Source: an archaeon
Lineage (GTDB): Archaea; Hydrothermarchaeota; Hydrothermarchaeia; Hydrothermarchaeales; JALUUU01
Assembly (NCBI GenBank): GCA_027021185.1
Contig: JALUUU010000041.1
Span: forward strand, 1 to 16,470
Length of the DNA: 16,470 nucleotides
Reading direction: 5' to 3'
The notes under the pieces are model-generated. The model had not been told where the DNA came from. It did no database searches and worked only from the letters and a program-made list of their open reading frames with translations. Position 1 is the first letter of the stretch. Every line of letters begins with the position of its first letter. Below are positions 14,132 through 16,470 of this stretch, in pieces. The translations under genes and the position numbers were made by a program.

Positions 14132-14545
14132 CTATGTATAGCTGTGGGCATCGTAAAGCCCCACCTGAACTATCTTCCTGACACCGGCAATTTCAGCATA
14201 CTCCACTTCAGCATTTATCGCCAGACTTTTCCTCAGCTCTTCTTTCTCAGGCAGGTCGACAATAATCGTTGATCTGTTCCTCAGGTCAAAAAGAGTGACT
14301 TTTTCGCCGATGGAGAGGATCTGGGCGGGCTTAAGCTCCAAGATCGGGTATTCCAGCTCCTCCGAGGAAAACACCTCAATGGTCCTTTTCTTACCCCCTA
14401 GGAGACTGGATATCTCAGCTCTTATTTTCTCAACGCCTATGGCGCTATTGAACTTTTCAACACTGAGGACCTCCCATGGCTCCTCGTCGATAATAACGTA
14501 CCCCCCCACTTTGAGTTCACCGGCTTTTCCACGTCTAGATGCCAT
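14132..14545 (-). CDS. IF5A-like protein lacking the hypusine lysine
   Basis: A protein of 137 residues from ATG 14545; GTG 14554 overlaps the purM stop (GTGA) and is the other candidate. The N-terminal SH3-like domain (about 8-70) has GELKVGGYVIIDEEPWEVLS, and the C-terminal OB fold (about 72-131) has KPAQILSIGEKVTLFDL and VEYAEIAGVRKIVQV. Both match archaeal IF5A closely. Normal aIF5A has a loop SKPGKHGSAK whose first GK lysine becomes hypusine, needed to stimulate peptide bond formation at polyproline. Here the same-length loop reads FNSAIGVEKI, with Ile36 at that lysine. The alignment needs no gap, so a frameshift is not the cause. This is therefore probably a paralog that cannot be hypusinated, and a canonical gene should exist elsewhere. 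It lies between purM and the membrane protein gene. Confidence 0.85.
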   Translation of the reverse strand: MASRRGKAGELKVGGYVIIDEEPWEVLSVEKFNSAIGVEKIRAEISSLLGGKKRTIEVFSSEELEYPILELKPAQILSIGEKVTLFDLRNRSTIIVDLPEKEELRKSLAINAEVEYAEIAGVRKIVQVGLYDAHSYT

Positions 14546-14550
14546 GTCTA

Positions 14551-15579
14551 TCACTGATATTTCAAGTTAAAGTCTTTCCCTTTAAATCTAACCCCGCCGC
14601 CTTTATCCACCTTCCCGAGAGGCCATGCCCGGGTACCAAGTTTCCCACAAGTATCCACAACATCCTCAACGTCATCAGGAGCCACGACCATGCAGAATCC
14701 CACACCCATGTTGAAGGTTCTGTACATCTCACTCTCAGCCACTCCTCCCTCTCTCTGGATGAGCTTGAATATCGGCTGAGGCTCTGGAAGGGAGTCTATG
14801 AAGAATCCGTATCTGGTTAACCTGGTGAGATTTCCCAGGCCCCCGCCCGTTATATTCGCCATGCCCCTGATATTAACCTTCTTCATGACCTCTAAGACTT
14901 CTTTAACGTATATCTTGGTGGGTCTGAGTAGCTCCTCCCCAATAGCCACGCCCTCCACCACCGCCTCGGCGCCATACTTCTCTAAAAGTAGCTTTCTCGC
15001 AAGGGTTAAGCCATTGCTGTGAATCCCCGAGCTCTCTAAGCCGACAACAACGTCCCCTGGAGCAATAGCCTCTCCTGTAACTACTTTGTCTAGGTCCACT
15101 ATTCCCAGGGCAAATCCGGCGATATCGAACCCTTTAACCATTTCAGGCAGGGTTGCCAGCTCACCCCCCGCGATAGTTATTCCCGCCAGCTCCGCTCCTT
15201 TAACAAGCCCCTTGGCTATCTCCCGGGTAACTTTTGGATCCGGTTTCTCTATGGCTATGTAATCCACCATGGCCAGGGGCTCCGCCCCCACGCATATGAT
15301 GTCGTTGACGTTCATAGCCACAAGGTCGATGCCCAGGGTGTCATAGCGTCCCAGTTGCTCCGCCACCAGAATCTTGCTTCCAACTCCATCGGATGCCAGG
15401 GCCAGGGCTCTCGAGGATCCAATCCTTATTAATCCGGAGAAATGTCCCGCGAGATTTACCCCTTCCCCCTCTTTACCCTGTCTGAACTTCAGGGTCTTTC
15501 TTACCTCTTCAACTATAGCCGCTATTGCCTTTCCTTCGGCATCGATGTCTACACCTGCCTCGGCGTAAGTGACACCCAT
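14551..15579 (-). CDS. purM: Phosphoribosylformylglycinamidine cyclo-ligase (AIR synthetase)
   Basis: A protein of 342 residues, the normal length. It begins MGVTYAEAGVDIDAEGKAI, the family's standard start. ATP and substrate binding segments are LASDGVGSKI (61-70), GIDLVAMNVNDIICVGAEPL (83-102), TIAGGELATLPEM and GLESSGIHSNGLTLAR; NITGGGLGNLTR and FNMGVGFCMVV are in the C-terminal half. PurM closes the imidazole ring of 5-aminoimidazole ribonucleotide from FGAM with ATP, step five of purine synthesis. The ATG lies 4 nt after the fttA stop, with GTGAT just upstream. The stop overlaps the alternative GTG start of the IF5A-like gene. No key residue is missing, and the assignment is firm. Confidence 0.97.
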   Translation of the reverse strand: MGVTYAEAGVDIDAEGKAIAAIVEEVRKTLKFRQGKEGEGVNLAGHFSGLIRIGSSRALALASDGVGSKILVAEQLGRYDTLGIDLVAMNVNDIICVGAEPLAMVDYIAIEKPDPKVTREIAKGLVKGAELAGITIAGGELATLPEMVKGFDIAGFALGIVDLDKVVTGEAIAPGDVVVGLESSGIHSNGLTLARKLLLEKYGAEAVVEGVAIGEELLRPTKIYVKEVLEVMKKVNIRGMANITGGGLGNLTRLTRYGFFIDSLPEPQPIFKLIQREGGVAESEMYRTFNMGVGFCMVVAPDDVEDVVDTCGKLGTRAWPLGKVDKGGGVRFKGKDFNLKYQ

Positions 15580-15583
15580 AGTA

Positions 15584-16470
15584 TCACTTCACCCTGAAGA
15601 CCTCCAGGTTCTGAGGAGCCCGGGTCTCCGCCCTGAACATCCTGTAAAGCACCGAGGCGAGCTCGACGCACTTGGACTCTTCTCCGTGAGCCACTATGAA
15701 GCGCTCAGGCTTGGGATTGAGCCTGCGGACATAGTTTATGAGCTGGTTTCTGTCACTGTGGCCAGAGAAGCCCTCAATGGTGTGGACCTGCATGTTGAGC
15801 TGCACAACCTTGGTTTTGCCGTTTTCGCTCATAGGGATCTCCTTCCATCCCTTCTGAATCCTTCTACCCAGAGACCCCTCTGACTGATATCCGACGAAGA
15901 TGATACTGTTTCTCGGGTTATCGGCGAAGGCCTTTAGGTACTCAATAGCCGGCCCACCGGCGAGCATGCCAGAGGTCGCGAGAACGACGCAGGGCTCTCC
16001 ATCAATGATCTCAGCCCGCTTAGATGTGCCCATGACCTTCTCAAAGATCTCTGATAGGAAAGGATTCCTGCCTTTGTGGAATATCTGATCCCGCAGATCC
16101 TTGTTAAGATACTCAGGATAAGTGGTGTGTATGCCCGTCGCCTCCCAGATCATGCCGTCCAAGAAAACAGGGACTCTCCTGAGGAGGCCGATGTTCATGT
16201 ACTCCTCCAGGGCGACCATTAGCTCTTGGGCCCTGCCCACGGCGAAGACCGGGACAAGAACCTTGCCCTTCTGCTTGATGGTGTTGTTTATGACCCTCAC
16301 AAGTTGGCTCTCTGCCTCCTTCCTGGTGGGCTGTACATCCCCGCTCCCGCCGTAGGTGCCCTCTGTGATTAGGGTCTCAAGCCTTGGGAATCTGACGTTA
16401 GCCGGCTCAAAGAGCCTGGATCTTTCGAACTTAAAGTCCCCCGTGTATGCCAAATTATACACTCCCTCAC
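15584..16470 (-). CDS. fttA: aCPSF1/FttA beta-CASP ribonuclease, C-terminal part (partial)
   Basis: The gene runs off the right edge, leaving about 295 C-terminal residues. AYTGDFKFER carries the aspartate motif of the metallo-beta-lactamase core. The beta-CASP insertion follows, with TLITEGTYGG (motif A), VLVPVFAVGRAQEL and CVVLATSGMLAGGPAIEYL (motif B). MQVHTIEGFSGHSDRNQL (motif C) and FIVAHGEESKC follow. These and the C-terminal LEVFRVK match archaeal aCPSF1, the KH-MBL-beta-CASP nuclease that cuts nascent RNA at U-rich sites and terminates transcription. The usual protein has about 630 residues, so the KH domains and first histidine motif lie outside the window. The GTG at 16462 is internal. 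It is the first visible gene of a seven-gene minus-strand run; its promoter is not in view. Confidence 0.93.
   Translation of the reverse strand, partial: EGVYNLAYTGDFKFERSRLFEPANVRFPRLETLITEGTYGGSGDVQPTRKEAESQLVRVINNTIKQKGKVLVPVFAVGRAQELMVALEEYMNIGLLRRVPVFLDGMIWEATGIHTTYPEYLNKDLRDQIFHKGRNPFLSEIFEKVMGTSKRAEIIDGEPCVVLATSGMLAGGPAIEYLKAFADNPRNSIIFVGYQSEGSLGRRIQKGWKEIPMSENGKTKVVQLNMQVHTIEGFSGHSDRNQLINYVRRLNPKPERFIVAHGEESKCVELASVLYRMFRAETRAPQNLEVFRVK

Noticed and set aside
14132..14545. Frameshift or assembly error as the reason for the missing hypusine loop.
   Set aside because: The region aligns with aIF5A without any gap, and conserved residues resume on both sides in the same frame.
15569..15883. 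A 104-codon plus-strand frame opposite fttA.
   Set aside because: The fttA reading contains the beta-CASP motif C and the HGE segment here; the opposite frame shows no family features.
1..16470. Search for CRISPR arrays, insertion sequences, phage genes or long repeats.
   Set aside because: No repeated units, transposase motifs or integration sites were seen; the genes are almost contiguous and nearly all are housekeeping or family proteins.

Overview
The window is a compact, ordinary-looking piece of an archaeal chromosome, most likely euryarchaeal in the broad sense. The evidence is the gene content: a geranylgeranylglyceryl phosphate synthase end (archaeal ether lipid synthesis), class I lysyl-tRNA synthetase, Pelota, an archaeal RqcH/NFACT protein, an XPF/ERCC4 nuclease, an IF5A-family protein, an archaeal-type dUTPase and the archaeal termination nuclease aCPSF1/FttA. 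Promoters look archaeal (TATA-like boxes about 26-31 nt before several start codons, suggesting leaderless or short-leader mRNAs), while internal operon genes carry GGTGA/GAGG ribosome binding sites. No mobile element, CRISPR array, rRNA or tRNA was seen. I cannot name the genus.

Layout. 1-227 (+): 3' end of the lipid gene, meeting tail to tail a two-gene minus-strand unit (217-1944) with a polyprenol/dolichol kinase-family membrane protein and a PDZ-containing site-2 protease. 1982-4152 (+): cutA, a 62-residue four-cysteine protein and a two-RCK channel-like protein. 4158-6987 (-): lysS and pelA, separated by a 166-nt spacer holding a hairpin, a U-rich terminator-like tract and the lysS promoter. 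7032-8150 (+): an XPF nuclease with a SAP domain, whose 3' end overlaps that of rqcH (8096-10087, -). 10113-11943 (+): a tightly packed trio of a small membrane protein, a lipoprotein with the STT3/AglB WWDYG motif, and a UPF0200 P-loop kinase. 11951-16470 (-): a seven-gene run read from the right edge: fttA (partial), purM, an IF5A-like gene, a polytopic membrane protein, thioredoxin, dUTPase and an unknown protein.

How the genes fit together. Translation and RNA surveillance is the main theme: Pelota and RqcH both act on stalled ribosomes, FttA ends transcription, and an IF5A-family gene lies in the FttA operon. A second theme is the envelope: the site-2 protease with the polyprenol kinase-like gene, the channel, and the STT3-like lipoprotein with its small membrane partner.

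Most notable: (i) the IF5A-like protein keeps both domains but aligns without gaps to normal aIF5A with Ile at the hypusine lysine; (ii) an STT3 soluble-domain lipoprotein without the transmembrane catalytic half; (iii) an XPF-HhH-SAP protein without a helicase; (iv) a K+ channel architecture with TTGEV where TVGYG is expected; (v) a structured element directly after the pelA stop codon.
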